Shown here: positions 25,044-32,209 of the stretch, one piece after another | Layout: each line of letters opens with the position of its first letter | How positions within the stretch are numbered: the first letter of the stretch is position 1 | From: JBPCOB01 sp051000715 | Lineage (GTDB): Bacteria > Actinomycetota > Actinomycetes > JALYNC01 | Assembly (NCBI GenBank): GCA_051000715.1 | Contig: JBPCOB010000172.1 | Span: 1-32,209, forward strand | Direction: 5' to 3' | DNA length: 32,209 nt | Notes under the pieces: generated by a model | What the model was told of the DNA's origin: nothing | The model's input: only the letters and a program-made list of their open reading frames with translations | Database searches by the model: none | Translations under genes and position numbers: made by a program

Positions 25044-25483
25044 CAGGTTTCCTGGCGGAACGGACGCCGGTTGCCGCGGCTCGGGTCGACGACCTCGATC
25101 TGCTCCTTGGCCAGCGTCCCCTGGACGCTCTGCTCGCCCGCGGGTACGTCCTCCACCCACACCCGGACCCGCTCGCGAGGGACGATCTTCGTCTCGATGA
25201 CGACCTGCTCGTCGCTCAGCGTCAGCTCCAGCGGCTCGTCGACGGTCAGCCGGGCGGCCCAGGGCTCGATCGGGGCGGCGCCGGCGACGTCCTCCGGCTC
25301 CACCCGCAGCTGCTCCCGGCGGACCTGGAAGGTGCGGGTCACCTCTTCGGTGGTGACGTACTTGACGAGCCGGACCCGCCGGTAAGGCACTCTGTCGAAG
25401 TTCACCAGCAGCTGCTCCTCGCTGCGAGTGACCTCTAGGGCGTCGGTGTCCCGACGTGGTTGCGCGTCGTCCCTAAACACCAT
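25043..25483 (-). CDS. DUF2382 (YsnF/AvaK-like) stress protein
   Basis: The 146-residue protein is rich in charged residues. It has the repeated beta-strand pattern of DUF2382: EVTRSEEQLLVNFDRVPYRRVRLVKYVTTEEV, then TRTFQVRREQLRVEPED and ELTLSDEQVVIETKIVPRERVRVW. In other bacteria such domains are linked to general stress, often joined to PRC-barrel domains; here the domain is alone. The ATG at 25483 follows GAGGGAGAG. It is coupled to the downstream F420 oxidoreductase by a one-base overlap. Confidence 0.9.
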   Translation of the reverse strand: MVFRDDAQPRRDTDALEVTRSEEQLLVNFDRVPYRRVRLVKYVTTEEVTRTFQVRREQLRVEPEDVAGAAPIEPWAARLTVDEPLELTLSDEQVVIETKIVPRERVRVWVEDVPAGEQSVQGTLAKEQIEVVDPSRGNRRPFRQET

Positions 25484-25756
25484 GACTCTCCCTCGGCCGC
25501 CGAATCCGTCTGGGCCGAGATACCCGGCGTGCCCGCGGCGACGCCTGGTGAGAGTCAGCCGGGTTTTCGTCGCCCGGAACGGATGACACGCCAACGGCTC
25601 ATGGGGGCTTGACGGCCCGGGCCCGGTGCGGGACGCTTCCGCCCAATCTCGTCACGTCCCGATCCCGCCAACCGGCTTGGGTTCGCACGACGAGGCATCG
25701 CTCACCCCCTCACCCGGCCGCCGGGGGATACCGGCGTCCACGTGCCTAGGAGCTCG
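25484..25756. other. Divergent intergenic region (DUF2382 / M4 peptidase)
   Basis: This 273-base gap must hold promoters for both neighbours. A TTGACG at 25609-25614 could be a plus-strand -35 box, but no convincing -10 lies at the right distance. AGGAG at 25748-25752 is the ribosome binding site of the peptidase. I see no coding potential, repeat or riboswitch that I can support. Confidence 0.35.
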
Positions 25757-27793
25757 ATGAAGCGCACTGCCACCGGTGGGTCCCTGGTAGTAGCGGGCCT
25801 TCTTGTCGCCGGTCTAGCCGCCCCAGCCGCGAACGCCACGGGCGCGAGCACATCGATTCTCGACCGGGCCGCCGCGGCCGTCGCCGCGAACTCGGCCGCC
25901 GTGCACGCCATTCAGGGCGACAGCTTCCGCAGCCGGGGGGTCGTCCTCGACCGGGACGGCAGCAGCCACGTGCGGTACGACCGCACCTACCGTGGCCTGC
26001 CCGTGCTCGGTGGCGATGTCGTCGTGCACCTGACGCCGTCCGGCGCTTTGCGGGACGTCTCCCAGAGCCTGACCCGTCCGGTGCAGGTAGCCACCACGCC
26101 GGAGATCTCCCGGGCGCGGGCCACCGCAGTCGCGGTGCCGCACCTGGCCGGGAAGGTCACCGGCACCAGCGCCCGCCTCGTCGTGGACGCGGCCGGCAGC
26201 ACGCCGCGACTGGCCTGGGACGTGGTCGTCTCCGGCATCCGGACCGACCAGACACCGAGCCGGCTGCACGTCCTGGTCGACGCCACCACCGGTGCGGCCG
26301 GCCGTTCCTACGACGAGATCGAGACCGGCACCGGTAACAGCATCTACTCCGGCCAGGTGTCGATCGCCACGAGCTACAACAGCAGCACCGGCCGGTATGA
26401 GATGAAGGACCCCACCCGCGGCAACAACTACGCGACCGACCTCAACCAGGCCACCAGCGGTACCGGCACCCTGTTCTCCGACACCGACGACATCTGGGGC
26501 AACGGCGCGCAGTCCAATCGGCAGAGCGCCGGGGTGGACGCGCACTACGGCGCAACCAAGACGTTCGACTACTACAAGAACGTCCTGGGCCGTAACGGCA
26601 TCTTCAACACCGGCGCCGGCGTCCGCTCCCGCGTGCACTACGGCAACAGCTACGTAAACGCGTTCTGGGACGGCACCCAGATGACCTACGGCGACGGCAG
26701 CAGCAACGCCAAGCCGCTGGTGGAGCTCGACATCGCCGGGCACGAGATGAGCCACGGCGTCACCGAGAACACCGCCAACCTCTCCTACTCCGGCGAGTCC
26801 GGCGGCCTCAACGAGGCGACCAGCGACATCTTCGGCACTTCCGTGGAGTTCTACGCCGCCAACGCCTCCGACGTGGGTGACTACCTCATCGGCGAGAAGG
26901 TCAACATCAACGGCAACGGCACCCCGCTGCGTTACATGGACCAGCCGAGCCGCGACGGGGCGTCCAAGGACTGCTGGTACTCCGGCATCGGATCGCTCGA
27001 CGTGCACTACTCCTCCGGCCCGGGCAACCACGTCTTCTACCTGCTCGCCGAGGGCAGCGGCGCCAAGACGATCAACGGCGTCTCCTACAACAGCCCGACC
27101 TGCAACGGCGGCACCGTCACCGGCATCGGCCGCGACGCCGCGGCCAAGATCTGGTACCGCGCCCTGTCCGTCTACATGACCTCGACCACGAACTACGCCG
27201 GCGCCCGCCAGGCCGCGGTCAACGCCGCGAAGGACCTGTTCGGCGCGTCCAGCACCCAGTGCGCCGGCGTCGAGCAGGCGTTCAGCGGGATCGCGGTCAC
27301 CGGCGCCACCTGCGGCACCACGCCGCCACCGCCGCCGCCTAGCGGCAACCTGCTGCAGAACCCCGGCTTCGAGAGCGGGGCCACCGCCTGGTCGCAGACC
27401 TCCGGCGTCATCAGCAACGACTCGACCCGGGCGCACACCGGCTCCTGGCTGGCCTGGCTCGACGGGTACGGCTCGTCTCACACCGACACCGTGTCCCAGT
27501 CGGTGACGATCCCGTCAGCCACCAGCGCGACCCTGTCGTTCTGGCTCAACGTCGCAACCAGCGAGACCACCACCTCGACGGCGTACGACACGCTCAAGGT
27601 CCAGGTCGTCTCCGGCACGACGACTACGACGCTGGCGACGTACTCGAACCTGAGCACGAAGTCCTACACCCAGCGCTCGTTCAACCTGTCGTCGTACGTC
27701 GGCAAGACCGTCACGATCAAGCTCCTCGGCGTGGAGGATTCGTCGCTTGCGACCAACTTCTACGCCGACGACTTCTCGCTGACGACCGGCTAA
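25757..27793 (+). CDS. Secreted thermolysin-like (M4) zinc metalloprotease
   Basis: The 678-residue pre-pro-protease begins with a Sec signal peptide (MKRTATGG, a hydrophobic stretch and AANA around residue 30). FTP/PepSY propeptide domains follow, up to about residue 195. The catalytic domain has the zinc motif HEMSH (329-333), the third ligand Glu353 in GLNEATSD (spacing of 24 from the first His, as in thermolysin) and the catalytic-domain motif DVHYSSGPGNHVFYLLAEG. A PPPPPP linker near residue 530 leads to a C-terminal beta-sandwich domain (NPGFESGATAWSQ, TLSFWLNV) like the carbohydrate/protein-binding modules on actinobacterial secreted enzymes. The ATG at 25757 follows AGGAG. It should mature by autocleavage and act outside the cell. 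Confidence 0.95.
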   Translation: MKRTATGGSLVVAGLLVAGLAAPAANATGASTSILDRAAAAVAANSAAVHAIQGDSFRSRGVVLDRDGSSHVRYDRTYRGLPVLGGDVVVHLTPSGALRDVSQSLTRPVQVATTPEISRARATAVAVPHLAGKVTGTSARLVVDAAGSTPRLAWDVVVSGIRTDQTPSRLHVLVDATTGAAGRSYDEIETGTGNSIYSGQVSIATSYNSSTGRYEMKDPTRGNNYATDLNQATSGTGTLFSDTDDIWGNGAQSNRQSAGVDAHYGATKTFDYYKNVLGRNGIFNTGAGVRSRVHYGNSYVNAFWDGTQMTYGDGSSNAKPLVELDIAGHEMSHGVTENTANLSYSGESGGLNEATSDIFGTSVEFYAANASDVGDYLIGEKVNINGNGTPLRYMDQPSRDGASKDCWYSGIGSLDVHYSSGPGNHVFYLLAEGSGAKTINGVSYNSPTCNGGTVTGIGRDAAAKIWYRALSVYMTSTTNYAGARQAAVNAAKDLFGASSTQCAGVEQAFSGIAVTGATCGTTPPPPPPSGNLLQNPGFESGATAWSQTSGVISNDSTRAHTGSWLAWLDGYGSSHTDTVSQSVTIPSATSATLSFWLNVATSETTTSTAYDTLKVQVVSGTTTTTLATYSNLSTKSYTQRSFNLSSYVGKTVTIKLLGVEDSSLATNFYADDFSLTTG

Positions 27794-27798
27794 AGCCC

Positions 27799-27830
27799 CA
27801 CGCGGCCACGTCGGCTCGGTCCGCCGCGTG
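27799..27830 (+). terminator. Putative terminator hairpin after the M4 peptidase
   Basis: CACGCGG (27799-27805) pairs perfectly with CCGCGTG (27824-27830), starting five bases after the peptidase stop codon. The loop is 18 bases and there is no T-run, which is common for GC-rich actinomycetes. The stretch between it and 27932 shows nothing else. Confidence 0.4.
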
Positions 27831-27932
27831 ATTGCGGGGACTGGGCCGACGCATGTCCGGTCCGGAACGAGGCGCTTGTGAACGCAGTCCGAAGGCCGGG
27901 TGGCCGGAGATTGGCCTGGCCGCATCGCCGTC

Positions 27933-28493
27933 TCACGTCGTGGTGCGGTACTGGAGGTGAACTACGCCGTTACCGAAACGGCGTTCGGCCAGCAGTTCGA
28001 GGCCCAAGCGGACATTGTTGGGGAGGGACGGTTTCCCGCCCCCCACCACGATGGGCGTGAGGAACAGATGGCACTCGTCGACCAACCCGGCCTTGATCGC
28101 CTGGGCGGCGAGCCCGGGACCGCCCACCGTGATGTCATGTCCCGCTCGCGCCTTCATCTGCCGGACCGCTTCAGGGTCGAAGTCTCGCTCGATCCGCGTT
28201 CTGGTGCTGGATACCGTCTCCAGCGTCTTGGAGTACACGACCTTGTCGGCCGCCCGCCATATCTCCGCGAACTCCTGCGTGAAGGGCGGCTGGTCGGCGA
28301 GGGCCTGCGCGGTCTCCCAGTCGACCATCACCTCGTACATCCGGCGCCCGTAGGGATAGGTGCCGACCGACCGCTCGAGGTCGTTGACGAAGGTGTGCAC
28401 CTCCTCGTCCGGCGCAGCCCAGTCGAAGTTGCCGTCCTCGTCCGCTACGTAGCCGTCGAGCGAAGTGATCGCCGAGTAGATCAGCTTGGCCAT
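27933..28493 (-). CDS. RibD C-terminal / dihydrofolate-reductase-like family protein
   Basis: This 186-residue protein begins AKLIYSAITSLDGYVADEDGNFDWA, the signature start of the RibD-C/DHFR-like family. It continues with YGRRMYEVMVDWET, KVVYSKTL, DITVGGPGLAAQAIKAGLVDECHLFLTPIVVGGGKP, and LLAERRFGNGVVHLQYR. Members bind NADPH, but the physiological substrate of these stand-alone proteins is mostly unknown. The ATG at 28493 has AGGGAGG six bases upstream, so the longer open frame to 28655 is not used. A lipoprotein-like gene lies 37 bases upstream on the same strand. Confidence 0.92.
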   Translation of the reverse strand: MAKLIYSAITSLDGYVADEDGNFDWAAPDEEVHTFVNDLERSVGTYPYGRRMYEVMVDWETAQALADQPPFTQEFAEIWRAADKVVYSKTLETVSSTRTRIERDFDPEAVRQMKARAGHDITVGGPGLAAQAIKAGLVDECHLFLTPIVVGGGKPSLPNNVRLGLELLAERRFGNGVVHLQYRTTT

Positions 28494-28530
28494 CGTGAGC
28501 CTCCCTTTGCGACGGCCTAGTCGCGCTGCG

Positions 28531-29034
28531 TCAGGGATCGAGCGGGCAGTCGCCGACGGCGGCGAACAGAGCCGCTGCGATGTCAACTGCGACAGCCTGG
28601 CCCGGTGGTGGGACGTCGGCATCAAGCGCCGTGACGCGGCTTCCGACCTCGACAAGGAAACGCATGACGTCGCTGCGGCCAGCCGGCTCGCGGGCGCCGG
28701 GGACCGCGGCCCAGGCCACCGACCTGGTACGGGCCAGCAGGTCGGGCGGCAGGGGACAGGACCGGCGGCGGCCGTCCCGCGTGGCCAACGTGGCGACGCC
28801 GTCGGGCGCGATCGTCAGCCGGTCGTCGAAACCGGCTATGCCGCCGACGCGGCGGAGCACAAGCGGTTGAGCCGTCGCAGGCTTGGCCGCGTTGCGGGCT
28901 GAGTCATCCATCGTCGCGCGCTCCGCCGGCGGGGCGTTGCCGCACCCCGCGCACACCAACACGAGCAGCAGGACGAGCGAGGGTACACGGGTAGGCACTG
29001 CAGTCCGACGTACCCGCGGCTTGAGTCGTTCCAT
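28531..29034 (-). CDS. Secreted lipoprotein-like protein, possibly emfourin-like
   Basis: The 167-residue protein has a basic N-terminus (MERLKPRVRR), a leucine/valine core and a lipobox-like CAGC ending at Cys31. The -3 residue is Cys rather than Leu, so lipidation is not certain. The mature part resembles the pattern of the protealysin-inhibitor (emfourin) type: VLRRVGGIAGFDDRLTIAPDG, CPLPPDLLARTR, MRFLVEVGSRVTALDAD and a closing helix. Emfourins inhibit M4 proteases, and an M4 protease is encoded 1.2 kb away, but this assignment rests on a loose pattern and needs a profile search. The start ATG is at 29034. It may be co-transcribed with the RibD-like gene. Confidence 0.7.
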   Translation of the reverse strand: MERLKPRVRRTAVPTRVPSLVLLLVLVCAGCGNAPPAERATMDDSARNAAKPATAQPLVLRRVGGIAGFDDRLTIAPDGVATLATRDGRRRSCPLPPDLLARTRSVAWAAVPGAREPAGRSDVMRFLVEVGSRVTALDADVPPPGQAVAVDIAAALFAAVGDCPLDP

Positions 29035-29122
29035 CCACCCCGAACGGCCGAAGTCCTGGAGTTGGCCTCATGCAGGCGAGCCGTTGCACCAGCGAGCGAA
29101 GGGGTAGGGCGGAGGCATCACA

Positions 29123-30059
29123 CTGACCGCGCAGTTCAAGCAGGAGACCGCCGGCGACGGGCGATTCGTCCGCCAGGGGAACCGGTTCACCGACCGGATC
29201 ACGGCCGACGGCTCGAGCGGCTTTGTTGGCGAGCCCGGGCGCTACCGGCTCTACGTCTCGCTCGCCTGCCCATGGGCGCAGCGGTCGCTGATCGTGCGGC
29301 ACCTGCTGGGCCTCACCGAGCGATCGGTGTCACCGTGGTCGACCCGATCCGCGACGAGCGCGGCTGGCGGTTCACCCTAAGCCCGGGCGAGCGAGACCCG
29401 GTCACCGGCGCCGAGTTCCTGGCCGACCTCTATCGACGGACCGACCCGGCATTCGTTGGGCGGGCCACCGTGCCGGCCATCTGGGACACCGAGTCGGAGC
29501 GGCTGGTCACCAACGACTACCCCCAGATCACCCTGGACCTCGAGACCGAGTGGACGGCGTACCACCGGCGCGATCGCCCGACCTGTATCCGGTCAAGCTG
29601 CGCGACGAGATCCACGCGGTCAACGCCGACATCTTTCGGGACGTCAACAACGGGGTCTACAAGGCGGGCTTCGCCACCACCCAGCCGGCGTACGAGGAAG
29701 CCTTCGACGCGCTGTTCACGACGCTGGACGACCTGGATCGCAGGCTCGGCCGGCAGCGGTTCCTGGTCGGCGGCCGGCTCACCGAGGCCGACGTCCGGCT
29801 GTATACGACCCTGGCCCGTTTCGACGCCGTCTACTACTCGCACTTCAAGTGCAACCTGCGCCGGCTGCTCGACTATCCCAACCTGTGGAGCTACACCCGC
29901 GATCTGTACTCCCGGCCCGCGTTCCGGCAGACCACGGACCTCGACCACATCAAGCGGCACTACTACGGGACCCACGGGCAGATCAACCCGACCCGGATCG
30001 TGCCGAAGGGGCCGGCCATCGACTGGGACGAGCCACACCACCGGGATCGCCTGGGGTAA
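29123..30059 (+). pseudogene. Glutathionyl-hydroquinone reductase (YqjG/ECM4-like), two frameshifts, no normal start
   Basis: Three consecutive frames together encode one family protein of about 310 residues. Frame one gives LTAQFKQETAGDGRFVRQGN and YRLYVSLACPWAQRSLIVRHLLGL with the catalytic CPW motif. Frame two gives GVTVVDPIRDERGWRF, DLYRRTDPAFVGRATVPA and NDYPQITLDLE. Frame three gives PDLYPVKLRDEIHAVN, DVNNGVYKAGFATTQPAYEEA and VGGRLTEADVRLYTTLARFD, ending at 30059. The shifts fall at about 29320 and 29570, and each is explained by one lost base. GGAGG at 29111-29115 is well placed, but the codon at the expected start is CTG (29123), and a TAG at 29105 closes the frame upstream. The intact family reduces glutathionyl- or mycothiol-conjugated hydroquinones. 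It is either a pseudogene or carries sequence errors. Confidence 0.85.
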
Positions 30060-30115
30060 CGCGACCCTGCGACGCGCCGAGCGCGGCAGCCGTGTCCGCC
30101 CAGTAGTTTCCCTGC

Positions 30116-31114
30116 CTAACGCAGCGCGCCGATCACCCGTGAGCTCGGGGCGCCGGCGTAGCCGAGCCGGTCGAGTCCGAACAGGGACTCGATGGACGCG
30201 AGCAGCGAGTAGTGGTCATACGTCGTCCGGTCGTCGACTCCGCGCGGGACATGGGGACCGGCAACGATCGTGGCAATATGGCCGCCACCGGCCAGGCCGT
30301 CGCAGCACCCGCTGTGGGACGTGCCCTCGTCGAAGGTCACAACCAGCCGGGTGTCCGCTCGCCAGGCCGCCGATGCCGAGAGCCGGTCGTAGAGCCTGCG
30401 GGCCCAGGTGTCGCCGGTCGCCACGGAGCCGCTGTGCATGTCGTGCTCTTGATTCGGCACCACCAACGCGAACCGAGGGAGCCGCCCAGCCGCGACGTCC
30501 GCGTCGAACTCCTCGAACGGCACGACGTTGCTGCACCGGGCCGGGTTCTGCCGAATGTCGTCGAAGTACATGAAGGGGTTGTGCTTCTTGGCGTAGCCGC
30601 CGTGGAAAGCGGCGTCCGAGCACGGCCGCGGCAGGCCCTCGAAGTACCCCCGCCAAGAGATGTGGGCTGCTTCCAGCTGGTCCACCAGGTTCGTCGCCTG
30701 CACGCGGCAGCGAGTGCAGTCCGAGCGAATCCCGAAGGTGTCGCCGCCGAGCAGCGAGAGATAGTTCGGCAGGGAGGGGTGACCGATGCCGTAGTACGAC
30801 GACAACAGTGTGCCTGCCGCCGCCAGCGAGTTGAGGAACGGCGCCGACCGGGACCCGATTATCCGGCTGCTCTCGTGGTTCTCCTCCACCAGGACTACCA
30901 CTCGGGTGGTGGAGCCGTCCGCGCTGGGACCGTCCTTAGGTGCGGACCGCTTGCCGGAGAGCTCGGGCGCGGCCGGGCTGCGCCGGTGTACGGAGTGGTC
31001 CTGGGTGGCAGCGACGAACGCGCGGACCCCGACCGTGCGCAGGCCGGCCGCGCCTGCCAGGACCGCGACGGCCACGAGCACCACAGCCAGGCCCAGCCGA
31101 CGGTTTGGCCGCAC
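30116..31114 (-). CDS. Secreted acid phosphatase / phosphoesterase family protein
   Basis: The 332-residue protein has an N-terminal hydrophobic helix (residues 7-24) acting as signal or anchor, then about 45 linker residues. The phosphoesterase fold shows VVVLVEENHESS (EENH at 77-80), SYYGIGHPSLPNYLSLLGGDTFG, VPNQEHDMHSG, TRLVVTFDEG and GGGHIATIVAGPHVP. This is the pattern of the PF04185 family (bacterial acid phosphatases and phospholipase C). The expected role is release of phosphate from organic esters outside the membrane. The GTG at 31114 is chosen because the transmembrane segment follows directly and a TACACT box lies six bases upstream, giving a leaderless message. The longer open frame to 31951 is a shadow of the hemerythrin gene. 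Confidence 0.88.
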   Translation of the reverse strand: MRPNRRLGLAVVLVAVAVLAGAAGLRTVGVRAFVAATQDHSVHRRSPAAPELSGKRSAPKDGPSADGSTTRVVVLVEENHESSRIIGSRSAPFLNSLAAAGTLLSSYYGIGHPSLPNYLSLLGGDTFGIRSDCTRCRVQATNLVDQLEAAHISWRGYFEGLPRPCSDAAFHGGYAKKHNPFMYFDDIRQNPARCSNVVPFEEFDADVAAGRLPRFALVVPNQEHDMHSGSVATGDTWARRLYDRLSASAAWRADTRLVVTFDEGTSHSGCCDGLAGGGHIATIVAGPHVPRGVDDRTTYDHYSLLASIESLFGLDRLGYAGAPSSRVIGALR

Positions 31115-31120
31115 CCTTGG

Positions 31121-31126
31121 AGTGTA
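31121..31126 (-). promoter_or_regulatory. Putative -10 box for leaderless phosphatase mRNA
   Basis: On the minus strand TACACT is separated by six bases from the GTG start at 31114, matching the TANNNT-to-start spacing of leaderless actinobacterial genes. No Shine-Dalgarno is evident. The -35 region is not clear. Confidence 0.35.
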
Positions 31127-31213
31127 AGTTTGCCGGTCCGGTGGCCGGCCAACCTGGTACCAGGACGTGCCCGCCAACCAGGGAGGAAGTCGACGGCGCA
31201 AGACCAGCGCGAC

Positions 31214-31768
31214 GTGATCGAGGTGCTGACGCACGACCATGCCGAGGTGGAGCAGATGTTCACCCAGCTGCAGACGCTTCGCGGCGTGACGGGTGAGGGG
31301 GCGCAAAGCCAGCGCAAGGACCTGGTCGACCAGGTGACGATCGAGCTGGTGCGCCACTCGGTCGCCGAGGAGGCCGAGGTCTACCCGCGGGTGGCGGCGA
31401 AGATCAGCGATGCCGAGGCCGAGCATGCCAAGCACGAGCACGCCGAGGTCCAGGAGATCATGAAGCGACTGGAGAAGCTGCAGCCGGACGACCCGACGTT
31501 CGACGACGAACTCGCGGCCCTCATGCAGGGGGTTCGCGAGCACGTTGCGGAGGAGGAGGAGCAGATGTTCCCTCGCATGCGCGAAGTCTTCTCCGAGGAA
31601 GAACTCGTCGAGCTCGGGGCCAGGGTCGAGGATGTGAAGAAGGTCGCGCCGACCCGGCCACATCCGTCCGCGCCCGACGAGCCGCCCGGCGACAAGGTGC
31701 TCGGTCCGGTGACCGGCCTCCTCGATCGAATGCGCGATGCGGTGAGTAAGCGCGGCACCGGGGGCTGA
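31214..31768 (+). CDS. Hemerythrin HHE-domain protein
   Basis: The protein is 184 residues from GTG 31214. It has two HHE units: THDHAEVEQMF with LVRHSVAEEAEVYPRV, and KHEHAEVQEIMKRLEKL with VREHVAEEEEQMFPRM. The His and Glu residues are positioned to bind a di-iron centre. The conserved C-terminal tail APTRPHPSAPDEPPGDKVLGP is frequent in actinobacterial members. Functions suggested for the family include oxygen or nitric-oxide sensing and stress resistance. The best Shine-Dalgarno (GGGAGGAA, 31181-31188) is placed for the ACG at 31193, where homologues commonly have their methionine. The first normal in-frame start is the GTG at 31214, which has no good ribosome binding site. Confidence 0.85.
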   Translation: MIEVLTHDHAEVEQMFTQLQTLRGVTGEGAQSQRKDLVDQVTIELVRHSVAEEAEVYPRVAAKISDAEAEHAKHEHAEVQEIMKRLEKLQPDDPTFDDELAALMQGVREHVAEEEEQMFPRMREVFSEEELVELGARVEDVKKVAPTRPHPSAPDEPPGDKVLGPVTGLLDRMRDAVSKRGTGG

Positions 31769-31848
31769 TGCCTGGGCCGGACGAGCCGGGACGTGCTGGC
31801 GGACGGACTGGTTGCGGGCTTGCCTTCGACGATCTGCTGACGCAAGGC

Positions 31849-32209
31849 ATGATCTGCCTGGTGGGCATCGACGTAACGCGAGACCCCGTGGTCGTTCGGG
31901 CCGGGACCGCGGACGGCGTACCTCTCGGGTCGTCCGGCGCGCCCGGCTCAAGCTCTACAACCAGCCGGCCGGCGATCCGGGCTACGCCCTCGTCGAGGGC
32001 AGCCACCCAGCCGGCGAGCCGCGCATCCGTGACCATGTCCACGCGCGGCACGAGGAGACCTTCCTCGTGCTCGAAGGCGAGTACCAGGTGCGTCTGGGGG
32101 GGAAGGTCGCCGTCGCCGGCGCGGGTGACTACGTCTTCGTCCCGCGCGGCACCCCGCACAGCTACCGCAACGTCGGTCCCGGACCGGCCAGGGTGCTCAA
32201 CATCATGAG
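31849..32209 (+). pseudogene. Cupin-domain protein, frameshifted and cut by the window edge
   Basis: From about 31944 one frame encodes a clear cupin: RLKLYNQPAGDPGY, HVHARHEETFLVLEGEYQV with the metal-binding HxH(x)4E pattern, and GDYVFVPRGTPHSYRN with the second His. It runs to the window edge. The likely N-terminus (TRDPVVVRAGTADGVPLG) is in a different frame, which would join after loss of one base between about 31920 and 31943. No ATG or GTG with a ribosome binding site opens the cupin frame. The tentative start is the ATG at 31849; a GTG at 31861 or 31888 is possible. It may be a damaged gene or a sequencing error. The product would be a small metal-binding beta-barrel protein of unknown substrate. 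Confidence 0.6.

Noticed and set aside
25814..27481. Open frame of about 550 codons on the minus strand opposite the M4 protease
   Set aside because: It lies entirely inside a gene with diagnostic catalytic motifs, and its product is repetitive Val/Gly/Ala/Asp sequence without recognisable domains.
29568..29578. GCGATCGC as a cyanobacterial HIP1-type repeat
   Set aside because: A single occurrence of this octamer in a high-GC sequence is expected by chance and the gene content is actinobacterial.
1..32209. CRISPR array, tRNA/rRNA genes, insertion sequences or attachment sites
   Set aside because: No regularly spaced repeats, no cloverleaf or rRNA-like stretch, and no transposase or integrase motif was seen on either strand.

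Overview
The window is a GC-rich chromosomal segment of an actinomycete. The signs are frequent GTG starts, GTGA/ATGA stop-start overlaps, strong G/C preference at third codon positions, a split pntAA/pntAB/pntB transhydrogenase, an F420-type oxidoreductase, a PadR-controlled exporter and an ECF42/DGPF-type sigma locus. The genus cannot be fixed from sequence alone. I saw no tRNA, rRNA, CRISPR array, transposase or phage gene.

Layout. (1) 1-626, minus strand: a YCII/DGPF protein coupled to a heavily deleted ECF42 sigma-factor relic. (2) 739-9305, plus strand: a compact molybdenum-hydroxylase operon, coxS-coxL-coxM-MoxR ATPase-VWA protein-XdhC-MocA-like-coxG, with tiny overlaps throughout. CoxL carries AYRGAGR and the gene order is S-L-M, so this is a form II enzyme of unknown substrate, not a proven CO dehydrogenase. 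(3) 9302-13150: an aldose-1-epimerase-like gene on the minus strand, divergent from pntAA-pntAB-pntB. (4) 13278-15341: a methyltransferase, a MOSC protein carrying a fragment of a second MOSC protein, and an XdhC-type Rossmann protein, so cofactor genes recur here. (5) 15423-18979: an operator-like palindrome, a PadR repressor and an FtsX-type ABC exporter. (6) 19268-21220: an isolated, visibly less GC-biased gene for a Tat-exported PHP-type phosphoesterase with a large insertion. (7) 21277-23176: galE and a galK inactivated by internal deletion. (8) 23305-25483: exonuclease III, and on the opposite strand an F420/LLM oxidoreductase with a DUF2382 stress protein. (9) 25757-29034: a secreted M4 metalloprotease, a RibD/DHFR-like reductase and a lipoprotein-like secreted protein. 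(10) 29123-32209: a frameshifted glutathionyl-hydroquinone reductase, a secreted acid phosphatase, a hemerythrin and a broken cupin running off the edge.

How it works together. The strongest functional unit is the cox-like operon. It encodes the three-subunit Mo/FAD/2Fe-2S enzyme, an AAA+/VWA maturation pair, XdhC and MocA-like cofactor-handling proteins, and a CoxG carrying its own C-terminal membrane anchor. Electrons would presumably pass to the membrane quinone pool (inference). The transhydrogenase next door links NADH and NADPH pools but is not obviously part of the same pathway.

A second theme is gene decay. The sigma relic, galK, the second MOSC fragment, the glutathionyl-hydroquinone reductase and the cupin are all damaged. 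The first three look like genuine deletions or fusions. The single-base losses and odd start codons concentrated after 29.1 kb could instead be sequence errors and should be checked against raw reads.
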